Shown in pieces: positions 33,616 through 41,588 of a stretch of DNA of 64,000 bases (positions within the stretch are counted from its first letter, which is position 1; each line of letters begins with the position of its first letter). A program made the translations under genes and the position numbers. The stretch comes from Arthrobacter sp. OAP107 (GTDB lineage Bacteria; Actinomycetota; Actinomycetes; Actinomycetales; Micrococcaceae). The notes beneath the pieces were generated by a model, which ran no database searches, was not told where the DNA came from, and was given only the letters and a program-made list of their open reading frames with translations. The DNA is taken from NCBI RefSeq assembly GCF_040546765.1, contig NZ_JBEPOK010000001.1:2046001-2110000 (forward strand). The letters are read 5' to 3'.

Positions 33616-35010
33616 TCAGCGGTCCTGGAGGGCGGGCTGCTGCGCCTCCGCCTCACGCCGGCGTGCGGTCCCCGCCAGGTACGGTCCGCCGAGCTCGCCG
33701 ATGGGCGTGGCGGCAGTCTCGCGGGACCAGAACGCGGATCCTGCGGCGATGAGCATGCACACGGTGCCGAAGACTGCCACGGGCACCCAGCCCCAGGCTC
33801 CGGGGGCCAGCAGCATCCCGGCGATCATCGGGCCGAAGCCTGCCAGGACCAGGCCGAACTGGTTGCCCAGTGCCATGCCGGAGTAGCGGACGGGCGCTGC
33901 GAACTGTTCGGCGAAGAACGCCGGCCAGACGCCGTTGAAGCCCGAGTACAGCACCGTCATGTTCAGGAACGCGGCAAGGAACACCAGCACGATGCTGCCC
34001 GAGGAGAGCGCCAGGAAGTACAGGAAGATCGTGACGGAGCAGCCGATCGCCGCGGTCAGCAGAAGGGGGCGGCGGCCGATGCGGTCCGACAGCTTGGCCG
34101 CCAGCGGCATGGCGAACATTGACAGGCCGATGGCCACGGCGTTCACCGTCAGGATTGAGGCCCGGTCGAAACCGGCGTCGGACGTGGCGTAGGCGAGTCC
34201 GAACACGGTGAAAATGGTCTGCATCACGGACATGATGGACATTCCCGCCACGCGCAGCACGTCCGGTGCCTGGAAGCGGAGGACTTCCTTGAGGGGCATC
34301 GGGGCCACCTGCCGGCGTTCCTGGGCCTCCTCGAAGACGGGTGTTTCGTCCAGGTGTGTGCGGACCCAGTAGGCTATGGCCAGCACCACGATGGACAGCC
34401 AGAACGGGATGCGCCAGCCCCAGCCCATCATGGCGTCCCGGGGCAGTGACGTCACCGGGATGAAAACCAGGGTGGCCAGCACCATGCCGGAGGCGTACCC
34501 GGTCATCACGAAGCTGGTGAAGAACCCGCGCCTGCCTTCGGGCGAGTGTTCCAGCGTCAGCGTGGAGGCTCCCGCCGATTCCGCACCGGCGGAGAAGCCC
34601 TGCGCCAGCCGGCCCGCCACCAGCAGGATGGGTGCCCAGACGCCCAACTGCTCGTAAGTGGGCAGGAAGCCGATGCCGAGGGAAGCCAGGCCCATGATGC
34701 CGAGGGTCAGCAGCAGGATCTTCTTGCGGCCCAGCTTGTCGCCGAAGTGCCCCATCACCAGGCCGCCGACAGGCCGCGCCACATACGCGACGCCGAAGGT
34801 GGCGAAGGCGCCGATCAGGCCGATGGCCGGATCCGCGGAGGGGAAGAACAGGTGGGGGAACACCAGGGCTGCCGCGGTGCCGTAGATGAAGAAGTCGTAA
34901 TACTCCAGCGTGCTGCCGAGGAAGGACGCCAGTGCGGCCTTGCGGGGCGTTTTCCGCGGGGCCGGCTGACTTACCTGGAGCGGAACCTGCGGTGATGGGG
35001 TGGTGGTCAC
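33616..35010 (-). CDS. MHS-type MFS transporter, probable carboxylate importer
   Basis: A 464-residue 12-helix major facilitator protein of the metabolite:H+ symporter group (ShiA/KgtP/ProP-like). The N terminus is ASFLGSTLEYYDFFIYG, the loop 2-3 motif GHFGDKLGRKK is near residue 96 and a second one, LSDRIGRRP, lies in the middle. This group imports organic acids. In the operon SDR-flavoprotein-Dabb-MFS it is the natural uptake system for the cluster's substrate. GTG at 35010 has AAGGAG 6 bases upstream. Confidence 0.9.
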   Translation of the reverse strand: MTTTPSPQVPLQVSQPAPRKTPRKAALASFLGSTLEYYDFFIYGTAAALVFPHLFFPSADPAIGLIGAFATFGVAYVARPVGGLVMGHFGDKLGRKKILLLTLGIMGLASLGIGFLPTYEQLGVWAPILLVAGRLAQGFSAGAESAGASTLTLEHSPEGRRGFFTSFVMTGYASGMVLATLVFIPVTSLPRDAMMGWGWRIPFWLSIVVLAIAYWVRTHLDETPVFEEAQERRQVAPMPLKEVLRFQAPDVLRVAGMSIMSVMQTIFTVFGLAYATSDAGFDRASILTVNAVAIGLSMFAMPLAAKLSDRIGRRPLLLTAAIGCSVTIFLYFLALSSGSIVLVFLAAFLNMTVLYSGFNGVWPAFFAEQFAAPVRYSGMALGNQFGLVLAGFGPMIAGMLLAPGAWGWVPVAVFGTVCMLIAAGSAFWSRETAATPIGELGGPYLAGTARRREAEAQQPALQDR

Positions 35011-35020
35011 GGGAATCTCC

Positions 35021-35350
35021 TTAAGACTGCGTTGTCTCAATGGGCGCCGGCGGGGTGTCCGGCAGGTGGAAGTCCACCGCCAGGATCTGCCGGCTGTTGG
35101 GGAACGAGTACGCCTTCAGCGGCTCGTGGAGCGGGTGCGTGTTGTACACCGCGATGTCCTCAACGCTTTCGAAGTCGGCCACGATGGCGTAGTCGAAGGA
35201 ACGCTCGGTGTTAAGCACATCAGGGCCATGGCTGAGGCTGAGCATGCCGGGGATCCTTCCGGCCATGTGGTTGAGCCCGTCAATCCAGGCCTGCCGCTCG
35301 GCCGGCGGGAAGTCGGGCTTGAACTGGAAGAGCACGGTGTGCCGGATCAT
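35021..35350 (-). CDS. Dabb (stress-responsive alpha/beta barrel) family protein
   Basis: A 109-residue dimeric alpha/beta-barrel protein. It starts MIRHTVLFQFKPDFPPAE and contains FDYAIVADFESVEDIAVYNTHPLH, the classic Dabb pattern. In catabolic clusters such proteins are common and sometimes act as small enzymes or binding proteins; a role here is not established. ATG at 35350 comes 1 bp after the flavoprotein stop (tgagatg), so the two are coupled. Confidence 0.88.
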   Translation of the reverse strand: MIRHTVLFQFKPDFPPAERQAWIDGLNHMAGRIPGMLSLSHGPDVLNTERSFDYAIVADFESVEDIAVYNTHPLHEPLKAYSFPNSRQILAVDFHLPDTPPAPIETTQS

Positions 35351-35351
35351 C

Positions 35352-37046
35352 TCAGGCACCGGTCCCGGCAAGTTCGGCCACCGGTGACGGCGCGGCAGAA
35401 ACATATTCGGGGGACTGGCCGGCCAGGGTGCGGCCGGCGAGGTAGCCCATGGTCATGATGGGACCGAGGGTGGCACCGGCTCCGGGATATCCTGCCGCGT
35501 AGGCGTTCTCGGTGGTGTTCCCGGCGGCGAACAGGCCCGGGATGGGACGGTTGTCGACGTCGAGCACGCGGGCTGATCCGTCGGTGGCCACGCCGCCATT
35601 GGTGCCGAAGGCGCCGTTCACCACCTCCAATGCATAGAACGGCCCGGACTCGAGCGGGCCCAGCGACGGGTTCGGCCACGGGCAGTCGGCGTCGCCCCAG
35701 TACTTGTCGTAGGCGCTTTCGCCTCGGCCGAAGTCGGGGTCCTCGCCCCTGGCCGCGAACCCGTTGAACCGGGCCACGGTGGCTTCCAGGTTTTCGGCCG
35801 GAACGTTGATCTTGGCGGCGAGGTCCGCCAGGGTGGGCGCCTCGACCAGGTAGTCCGGCGTCGGCTGGCCGGCGCGGTGGGCCAGGATTCCGTAGCGCTC
35901 CAGGTAGCCGTGGTCCACGATCACGTGCGCCGGGGTGTTCAGTGTGCGGTTCGCGGCGGAGTCCCAGGACTGCAGGCTGCGGGCGAGGTCGTTGTAGTTC
36001 TGCGACTCGTTGGTGAAGCGGCGGCCGTGCCGGTTCACCATGATGGATCCCGGGCCCTGCCGTTCGAACCGGAGCAGGGTGCCCACCGGCTGGCCGTCAC
36101 GGGTGTCGCCGGTGACGGACATCGGCGCCCACCAGGCCTCGCGCGTGCCGCGGGTCTGGCCGCCGATGCGCTGCGACATGCGCAGTCCGTCGCCGGTGTT
36201 CGAGGGCGGGGAGCACATCGTGTAGAGCCGGGACGCGAGCATGGAGTCGGCCAGGGCCTTGTCCCATTCGAAGCCGCCGGTCGCGAGCACCACGCCGTCG
36301 CGGGCATGGAACCTTTCGCCTGTTTCGAGTTCGACGCCGGCCACCCGGCCTCCCTCGCTGAGCAGGCCGTCGGTGAGCAGGCGATGCCCGCGTGCCCCGG
36401 TGACGAGCGCGGCGTTGTCGCGGACCAGGCTGGCGAGCAGCATGGAAACCAGCGCCTGCCCCTTGGCAACCAGGCCGTCGTTCTGGCGGCCGGCCAGGTC
36501 GTCCCACGGGAACTTGGTGAAGGCGCCCCACTCCTCGTATTCCTGCATGGTGAACGGCGCACGTCCGTCACTGCGAACATGCTTCCGGAGGCCGCCCAGC
36601 GCTTCGGTGCTGTTGAACAGCTCGGGTTCCACGGTGCGTCCGCCTGTCATGGCGCCGGGGAGATCCTGCCGGTAGTCGGGAAAGTTGTCGAGGAAGATGA
36701 AGCGGACGCCGCACTGCTCCTCGACGAAGCGGAGCATCTGGTCGCCATAGTTCAGCGCTGCGTCCAGCAGTTCCTCCCGGCCCCGGCCGCGGGCCACGGC
36801 GCGGACATACTGCGCGGCCGCAGCCTTGGAATCGGTGATCCCGGCCTTCCGGGCGTGGTGGTTGTCCGCCACCCACAGCATGCCGCCGGATACGGACGAG
36901 GTCCCGCCCAGGAGGTCACTCTTTTCGAGGACGACGACGGACTTGCCGGCCCGGGCGGCAGTGGCCGCCGCCGTGAGTGCTCCCGCACCGGAACCGACGA
37001 CGACGACGTCGTAGGTGTCCGCGGAGGTGCCGTTGACGAATTTCAT
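35352..37046 (-). CDS. KstD-like FAD-dependent desaturase (first of two)
   Basis: A 564-residue flavoprotein of the fumarate reductase/3-ketosteroid dehydrogenase family. The FAD Rossmann motif is YDVVVVGSGAGALTAAATAA at residues 12-31, LGGTSSVSGG follows near 47, and the C-terminal GYPGAGATLGP carries the Tyr and Gly that in KstD polarise the substrate ketone. I infer a dehydrogenation next to a ring ketone. With the second flavoprotein at 38900 it could perform the two successive desaturations of 4-oxocyclohexanecarboxylate. It lies 66 bp downstream of the SDR gene. Confidence 0.85.
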   Translation of the reverse strand: MKFVNGTSADTYDVVVVGSGAGALTAAATAARAGKSVVVLEKSDLLGGTSSVSGGMLWVADNHHARKAGITDSKAAAAQYVRAVARGRGREELLDAALNYGDQMLRFVEEQCGVRFIFLDNFPDYRQDLPGAMTGGRTVEPELFNSTEALGGLRKHVRSDGRAPFTMQEYEEWGAFTKFPWDDLAGRQNDGLVAKGQALVSMLLASLVRDNAALVTGARGHRLLTDGLLSEGGRVAGVELETGERFHARDGVVLATGGFEWDKALADSMLASRLYTMCSPPSNTGDGLRMSQRIGGQTRGTREAWWAPMSVTGDTRDGQPVGTLLRFERQGPGSIMVNRHGRRFTNESQNYNDLARSLQSWDSAANRTLNTPAHVIVDHGYLERYGILAHRAGQPTPDYLVEAPTLADLAAKINVPAENLEATVARFNGFAARGEDPDFGRGESAYDKYWGDADCPWPNPSLGPLESGPFYALEVVNGAFGTNGGVATDGSARVLDVDNRPIPGLFAAGNTTENAYAAGYPGAGATLGPIMTMGYLAGRTLAGQSPEYVSAAPSPVAELAGTGA

Positions 37047-37112
37047 GGGGTGTTGCCTTTCAAGAGGAAGATGATGGTGCTGCGGCAGTTGGGCGCTGCT
37101 GAGTTGGCGGCC

Positions 37113-37874
37113 TCAGACGGCCGTGTAGCCGCCGTCGATGACCAGCTCGGAACCCGTGGTGAAGCGGGACTCGTCCGAGGCGAGGTAGAGCACGCCGTAC
37201 GCGATTTCGTTTGGTTCGCCCTGGCGGGGCAGCGGATTGGAGCCCACCAGCTGCTTGTAGTAGGCCTCGGGTCCGATGTCCGACTGCTCCGCAGAGCGGC
37301 GGCTCATCCGGGTGTTCATGGATCCGGGGTGGATGGAGTTCACCCGGATGCCGTAACCGCCGTAGGCTGCGGCGTCCGACTTGCTCAGGAGCCGCACGGC
37401 CCCCTTGGTGGCGTGGTACAGAGGCACGTTCCGGCCGCCGGTGATGCCGTGGATGGAGGAGAAATTAACGATGCTGCCGGTGCCCTTTTCGATCATGCCC
37501 GGCACCACGTGCTTGGTCATCAGCCAGACGCCCTTGACGTTGACGTTGAAAACCGTGTCGAAATCTGCCGTCGACGCGGTATGGGAGGCGCCCGCCGGGC
37601 CGATGATGCCGGCGGCGTTGACCAGGACGTCCGGCGTGCCCAGTTCGTCGCGGACCCGGCGGATGGCCTCGGCGACGCTGGCCTCGCCGGTGACGTCGAC
37701 GTCGTACTCACTGATGTTTTCGTGGGCAGCGGCGGCCGGGATGCCGGCGACGTCCAGGCTGGCGACCTTCGCGCCGTGTTCGGCAAGGAGGGCGGCGGTG
37801 GCGCTGCCCAGGTCTCCGCGTCCGCCGGTGACAATGGCGGTCTTTCCGGCCACGCGGTACTGGGTGGGGTTCAT
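37113..37874 (-). CDS. SDR-family alcohol dehydrogenase
   Basis: A 253-residue classical short-chain dehydrogenase. The cofactor motif TGGRGDLG is near residue 18, VNAAGI near 95, the catalytic Ser in NFSSIHG, and YHATK holds the catalytic Tyr and Lys. It probably oxidises the hydroxyl made by the P450 to a ketone. ATG at 37874 has GAGGAG upstream. It is the first gene of the minus-strand operon SDR-flavoprotein-Dabb-MFS-small ORF, and its upstream region carries the shared cluster motif. Confidence 0.88.
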   Translation of the reverse strand: MNPTQYRVAGKTAIVTGGRGDLGSATAALLAEHGAKVASLDVAGIPAAAAHENISEYDVDVTGEASVAEAIRRVRDELGTPDVLVNAAGIIGPAGASHTASTADFDTVFNVNVKGVWLMTKHVVPGMIEKGTGSIVNFSSIHGITGGRNVPLYHATKGAVRLLSKSDAAAYGGYGIRVNSIHPGSMNTRMSRRSAEQSDIGPEAYYKQLVGSNPLPRQGEPNEIAYGVLYLASDESRFTTGSELVIDGGYTAV

Positions 37875-37940
37875 ATGGTGCTCCTCGTGATCCTGCAGCC
37901 TGATCGCTGCTTTCCAGCCAGCGTGGCAGGGGACCTGTGA

Positions 37941-37971
37941 GCGGAACCACACGATTACCGATGAACGGCAA
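37941..37971. promoter_or_regulatory. Candidate IclR operator upstream of the SDR operon
   Basis: Contains gattaccgatgaacggcaa (37953-37971). The 12-base core accgatgaacgg is identical at 41484-41495 before the P450 gene, and a 15/19 match lies at 38782-38800. Directly left, gcggaaccacacg (37941-37953) resembles gcggatcacacg at 41544. It lies 67-97 bp before the SDR start. Confidence 0.55.
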
Positions 37972-37980
37972 AGGCGGCTT

Positions 37981-38766
37981 TCAGTGGCTTTGCCGGAGCG
38001 TTCCCTTCAGCTCGCCCCGCCAGCCCAGGGCCCGCGAGATCCCGCGGGCCGCCGCCATCAGGACGGGCACCCGGGCGGGCGTGTTCTCCTCGTTGCGCGG
38101 CACCACCACGCTGAGCGCGGCGCGGACGGTGTTGTCCGGGCCGAACACAGGCACGGCGATGCCGCTGGACTCCGGCACGATCACCCCGGGCATGGCAGCG
38201 AAGCCGCGCTGCCGGATCTCGGCCAGGTGGCGCCGGAGCGCGGCCGGCTCGGTCAGTGTCGTCTCGGTGAACTTCGTCAGTGGCCGGGACAGGAAGGCGT
38301 CCTGGTACGCGGCCAGGGAGTGTGCCAGCAGCACCAGTCCCGAGGACGTGGCGTGGACCGGCAGCCTGCCGGCGATCTTGGTGATGTCCACGATGGTCCT
38401 GTCCGAGCCGAGCCGCTCGATGTACAGCACCTCGTCCGAATCGAGGATGCCCAGCGTGGTGGAGTGCTGCACCACGGCCTGGACGTCCTCCATGAAGGGC
38501 AGGGCAGCCTCGCGCAGGCCCAGCATCTTGGAGCCCCGGGACGCCAGTTCCCACATGCGCGTGCCGATGTGAATGTCCCCGCCGGGCTCGCGTTCCAGCA
38601 GCCGCTCGAGCAGCAGGTCGTTGACCAGGCGGTACGTGGTGGTCACCGGCAGGCCGGTGCGGCGCCCGAGCTCGGCAACGCTCATGGCGGTGTGCCGGTC
38701 ATCGAAAGCGCTCACGATCTTCACGAACCGGCCGATGATCGACTCGCCGGATGCGGAGTTGGCCAC
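37981..38766 (-). CDS. IclR-family transcriptional regulator (first)
   Basis: A 261-residue regulator with an N-terminal winged helix (MSVAELGRRTGLPVTTTYRLVNDLLLERLLERE) and a C-terminal effector domain (YIERLGSDRTIVDITKIAGRLPVHATSSG, GIAVPVFGPDNTVRAALSVV). GTG at 38766 has AGGAGG 5 bases upstream. It is closely related to the second IclR at 40681 (both start ANSxSGES), and lies between the two arms of the catabolic cluster. Effector inferred: the substrate or product of the pathway. Confidence 0.9.
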   Translation of the reverse strand: MANSASGESIIGRFVKIVSAFDDRHTAMSVAELGRRTGLPVTTTYRLVNDLLLERLLEREPGGDIHIGTRMWELASRGSKMLGLREAALPFMEDVQAVVQHSTTLGILDSDEVLYIERLGSDRTIVDITKIAGRLPVHATSSGLVLLAHSLAAYQDAFLSRPLTKFTETTLTEPAALRRHLAEIRQRGFAAMPGVIVPESSGIAVPVFGPDNTVRAALSVVVPRNEENTPARVPVLMAAARGISRALGWRGELKGTLRQSH

Positions 38767-38781
38767 TGTTCCTCCTGTCGA

Positions 38782-38800
38782 TTCCCGCTCAATGGTAATC
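38782..38800. promoter_or_regulatory. Candidate IclR operator between divergent iclR and flavoprotein genes
   Basis: ttcccgctcaatggtaatc; on the minus strand gattaccattgagcgggaa, matching the motif before the SDR operon at 15 of 19 positions. It sits 16 bp upstream of the first iclR, so it could serve autoregulation and control of the divergent flavoprotein gene. Confidence 0.5.
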
Positions 38801-38899
38801 CTCCTCCCGGGCGGCCGTGCCCCCGGGTCTACTGGGGGTTTGTCAGTCAACGCCTGCCGCCGCAAAGGAGTGGCCCGCAGGCAGAACGGAGCAGGAACC

Positions 38900-40660
38900 A
38901 TGACAGAACCCGCAAAGTCGGCGGTCTGTGACGTCCTCGTCATCGGATCGGGCGTGGCCGGGCTGGCCGCAGCGTTGAAGGCGGCCTCGCAGGGATTGAG
39001 TGTGATCGTCGCCGAAAAGGAACAGTACTTTGGCGGGACCACCGCCATTTCGGCGGGCTGGGCCTGGGTCCCCGGCAACAAGCAGGGCGTGGCGCAGGGC
39101 GATACGCGCGAGGACGCCGAGACCTACCTGAAGAACCTCGCGCCCGAGACCTTCAACGAGGCAGGGGTCCGGAACTTCCTGGATACCGTCCCCGAGGCGG
39201 TCTCCTTCTTCGAAAACGAAACCGACGTGAAATTCACTTACCCGGAGAAGGCCCCGGACTACCAGATGGACCTGCCCGGGGCGAAGCTGTCCGGCAGGGC
39301 CATCCTGCCGCAGGACGTGGACGCACGTGTGCTGGGGGACAAACGGCTCCTAATGCAGCCGTACATGAGTTCCTACACAGTCTTTGGCTACATGCCGCAG
39401 GTGGGGCCGGACATCAACGAGTTCTTCCACGTGAACCAGTCGGTCAAATCCTTTATCTACGTCGCCAAAAAGCTGCTGCGGACCTGGGCCGACGCTGCCC
39501 GCTACAAGCGTCCGGTCCTGCGCTCCAACGGCAACGCCCTGATGACCCGCATGGTTAAGAGTGCGGACGACCTGGGCGTCCGGCTGTGGAAGGGCTCACC
39601 GGCGCTGTCCCTCACCAGGGACGACGCCGGGACCGTCACCGGTGCTGTCATCGGCGGAGAACGGGACGTCACCGTCACAGCGCGGGCCGGCGTCATCCTC
39701 GCCGCCGGCGGTTTCTCCGGAAACAGGGAACTGCGGCAGCGGTATTTCCCGCACGATGCCGGCGGCGACGACCACTTCACCCCCACCGTGGGCCACGGCG
39801 GCGACGCCGCCACGCTTGCGATGCGAGCCGGCGGCTACATCGACGATTCCGTGTTCAGCGTTGGTTCCTGGGCCCCGGTGACAGTGTTCAAATACCTCAG
39901 CGGCGCACAGCGGCTCTTTCCGCACCTGCGGGCCATCGGCCTGCCCGGCCTGATCGCCGTCGACCGCCACGGCAGGCGCTTCGGCAACGAGGCCCTGAGC
40001 TACCACGACTTCGGCGGGGCCATGATCGAGCACAACAAGGACGAGGACAGGACCTTCGGCTACGTGATCGGCGACGCGAAAACGATGCACAAATACGGCA
40101 TCGGCTACGCCAAGCCATGGCCGATGCCCCGCGGCTACTTCTACCGGACCGGCTACCTGGTTAAGGGGAACACCCTGGCCGAGCTGGCCGGAAAGCTAGG
40201 CATCGATGCCGAGGGACTGGAAGCCACAGTCGCCGGCTTCAACCCGGCGGCTGAGCGAGGCGAGGACCCTGCCTTCGGCCGCGGCTCCACCCAGTACAAC
40301 CACTTCCGGGGCGACCTCGAGCACAAGCCGAACCCGAACCTTGCGCCGGTGGGCAGAGGCCCCTACTACGCGGCGAAGATCCAAATGGGCGATCTGGGCA
40401 CGTTCGCCGGCCTCGGCGTCAACGAAAACTCCGAGGTTGTCACGGCCGAAGGGGCAGTGGTCCCCGGACTTCTGGCAGTGGGCGCGGCCGCGGTCAGCGT
40501 CTTCGGCGGCGGGTACCCCGGCTACGGCTCCCACATTGGACCGGCTCTGGTGTTCGGCTACCGTGCCGGACGCGACATCGCCAGGCTTGCCGGGGAGCGG
40601 AACGCGGACCGGGCGGGGGACCACACCGGATCGCGGCCAGCCAACGCGGTGCCCCGCTAG
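38900..40660 (+). CDS. KstD-like FAD-dependent desaturase (second of two)
   Basis: A 586-residue flavoprotein. The FAD motif CDVLVIGSGVAGLAAALKAA is near residue 9, followed by FGGTTAISAGWAWVPGN, and the C-terminal GGGYPGYGSHIGPALVFGYRAG matches the KstD Tyr/Gly substrate site. It is only distantly similar to the first flavoprotein, as expected for enzymes of two successive, different dehydrogenations. ATG at 38900 has GGAGCAGGA upstream. The second iclR follows after 20 bp. Confidence 0.85.
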   Translation: MTEPAKSAVCDVLVIGSGVAGLAAALKAASQGLSVIVAEKEQYFGGTTAISAGWAWVPGNKQGVAQGDTREDAETYLKNLAPETFNEAGVRNFLDTVPEAVSFFENETDVKFTYPEKAPDYQMDLPGAKLSGRAILPQDVDARVLGDKRLLMQPYMSSYTVFGYMPQVGPDINEFFHVNQSVKSFIYVAKKLLRTWADAARYKRPVLRSNGNALMTRMVKSADDLGVRLWKGSPALSLTRDDAGTVTGAVIGGERDVTVTARAGVILAAGGFSGNRELRQRYFPHDAGGDDHFTPTVGHGGDAATLAMRAGGYIDDSVFSVGSWAPVTVFKYLSGAQRLFPHLRAIGLPGLIAVDRHGRRFGNEALSYHDFGGAMIEHNKDEDRTFGYVIGDAKTMHKYGIGYAKPWPMPRGYFYRTGYLVKGNTLAELAGKLGIDAEGLEATVAGFNPAAERGEDPAFGRGSTQYNHFRGDLEHKPNPNLAPVGRGPYYAAKIQMGDLGTFAGLGVNENSEVVTAEGAVVPGLLAVGAAAVSVFGGGYPGYGSHIGPALVFGYRAGRDIARLAGERNADRAGDHTGSRPANAVPR

Positions 40661-40680
40661 GCGCCGGGCCGGAGACCGCC

Positions 40681-41433
40681 ATGGCGAACTCTCCCTCGGG
40701 GGAATCGGTGATCAGCCGCGTGGTGCGGCTCATGGGCGCCTTCGACCGGGACTTGCCGGCCATGACGCTCTCCGGCCTCGCCCGCCGCGCCGGCCTGCCG
40801 CTGACCACCGCGCACCGGCTGGTGGATGACCTCGTCCTGCACGGCCTGATTGAGCGGCTGCCGGACGGAAACCTGTGCTCAGGGATGCGGATGTGGGAGC
40901 TCGCCGCCCGCGGCTCCCGTGCCCTGAACCTCCGCGAGCTGGCGCTGCCGTTCATGGAGGACGTCCAGGCAGCCGTCCACCAGCACACCACCCTCGCCGT
41001 ACTGGACCACGGCACCGTGCTGTACGTGGAGCGCCTCTCCTCGCCGCACTCCAGCCTCGATGCAGCCCACATTGCGCAGCGGATGCCCATCCACGCAGCC
41101 TCGTCCGGGCTGGTACTGCTGGCGTTCTCGCCGCCTGCCGTCCAGGCCGGGGTGCTCACAAAGCCCCTAAAGGCCGTTACCCCAGAAACCATCACGGACC
41201 CTGCCCTTATCCGCAGGCACCTGGCCGAGATCAGGCAGCGCGGCTACGTGGCCCTGCCCGGCATCGGCGTCACCGAGTGGACGGGCATCGCGGTGCCCGT
41301 CTTCGGGCCCGGCAATACGGTCGCTGCGGCGCTCAACGCCATCGTGCCGCGGCTGGACGCCGCGGTTCCCTTGATCGTCCCCGCCCTGCTGACCGCTGCG
41401 CACGGGATCTCCCGCGCGCTGAAATCCGCTTAG
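40681..41433 (+). CDS. IclR-family transcriptional regulator (second)
   Basis: A 250-residue paralogue of the first IclR: winged helix MTLSGLARRAGLPLTTAHRLVDDLVLHGLIERL and effector domain with YVERLSSPHSSLDAAHIAQRMPIHAASSG and GIAVPVFGPGNTVAAALNAIVP. It follows the flavoprotein gene by 20 bp and lies directly before the P450 promoter region. The two regulators may bind the same operator or divide control between the two arms; sequence cannot tell. Confidence 0.9.
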   Translation: MANSPSGESVISRVVRLMGAFDRDLPAMTLSGLARRAGLPLTTAHRLVDDLVLHGLIERLPDGNLCSGMRMWELAARGSRALNLRELALPFMEDVQAAVHQHTTLAVLDHGTVLYVERLSSPHSSLDAAHIAQRMPIHAASSGLVLLAFSPPAVQAGVLTKPLKAVTPETITDPALIRRHLAEIRQRGYVALPGIGVTEWTGIAVPVFGPGNTVAAALNAIVPRLDAAVPLIVPALLTAAHGISRALKSA

Positions 41434-41480
41434 TTGTGCGGCCGGCTAAATCCGCTCGGCCCACTACCGGGCCGGCTTTC

Positions 41481-41497
41481 GCAACCGATGAACGGAA
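41481..41497. promoter_or_regulatory. Candidate IclR operator upstream of P450 gene
   Basis: gcaaccgatgaacggaa shares the exact 12-base core accgatgaacgg with the site before the SDR operon. It is 92 bp before the P450 start. The 155-bp gap between iclR and P450 holds no ORF. Confidence 0.55.
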
Positions 41498-41534
41498 GAC
41501 CTGTGGGGGCGGGCGCGGCGGATCCCGCACTGTG

Positions 41535-41554
41535 GTGTGAGAGGCGGATCACAC
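41535..41554. promoter_or_regulatory. GTGTGA-N8-TCACAC palindrome upstream of P450 gene
   Basis: A perfect 6-base dyad with an 8-base spacer, 35 bp before the P450 start. Its right half, gcggatcacacgcgatgac, resembles gcggaaccacacgattacc upstream of the SDR operon. It could be a second regulator site, for example CRP/GntR-like or the other IclR. Confidence 0.45.
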
Positions 41555-41588
41555 GCGATGACGCCGAAGCCAACCGGAAAGAAGGACG

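Noticed and set aside
35352..40660. Steroid degradation locus, from the two KstD-like flavoproteins
   Set aside because: No kshA/kshB, hsaABCD, acyl-CoA enzymes or mce transporter are present; the MHS acid transporter and single P450 fit a small alicyclic acid better.
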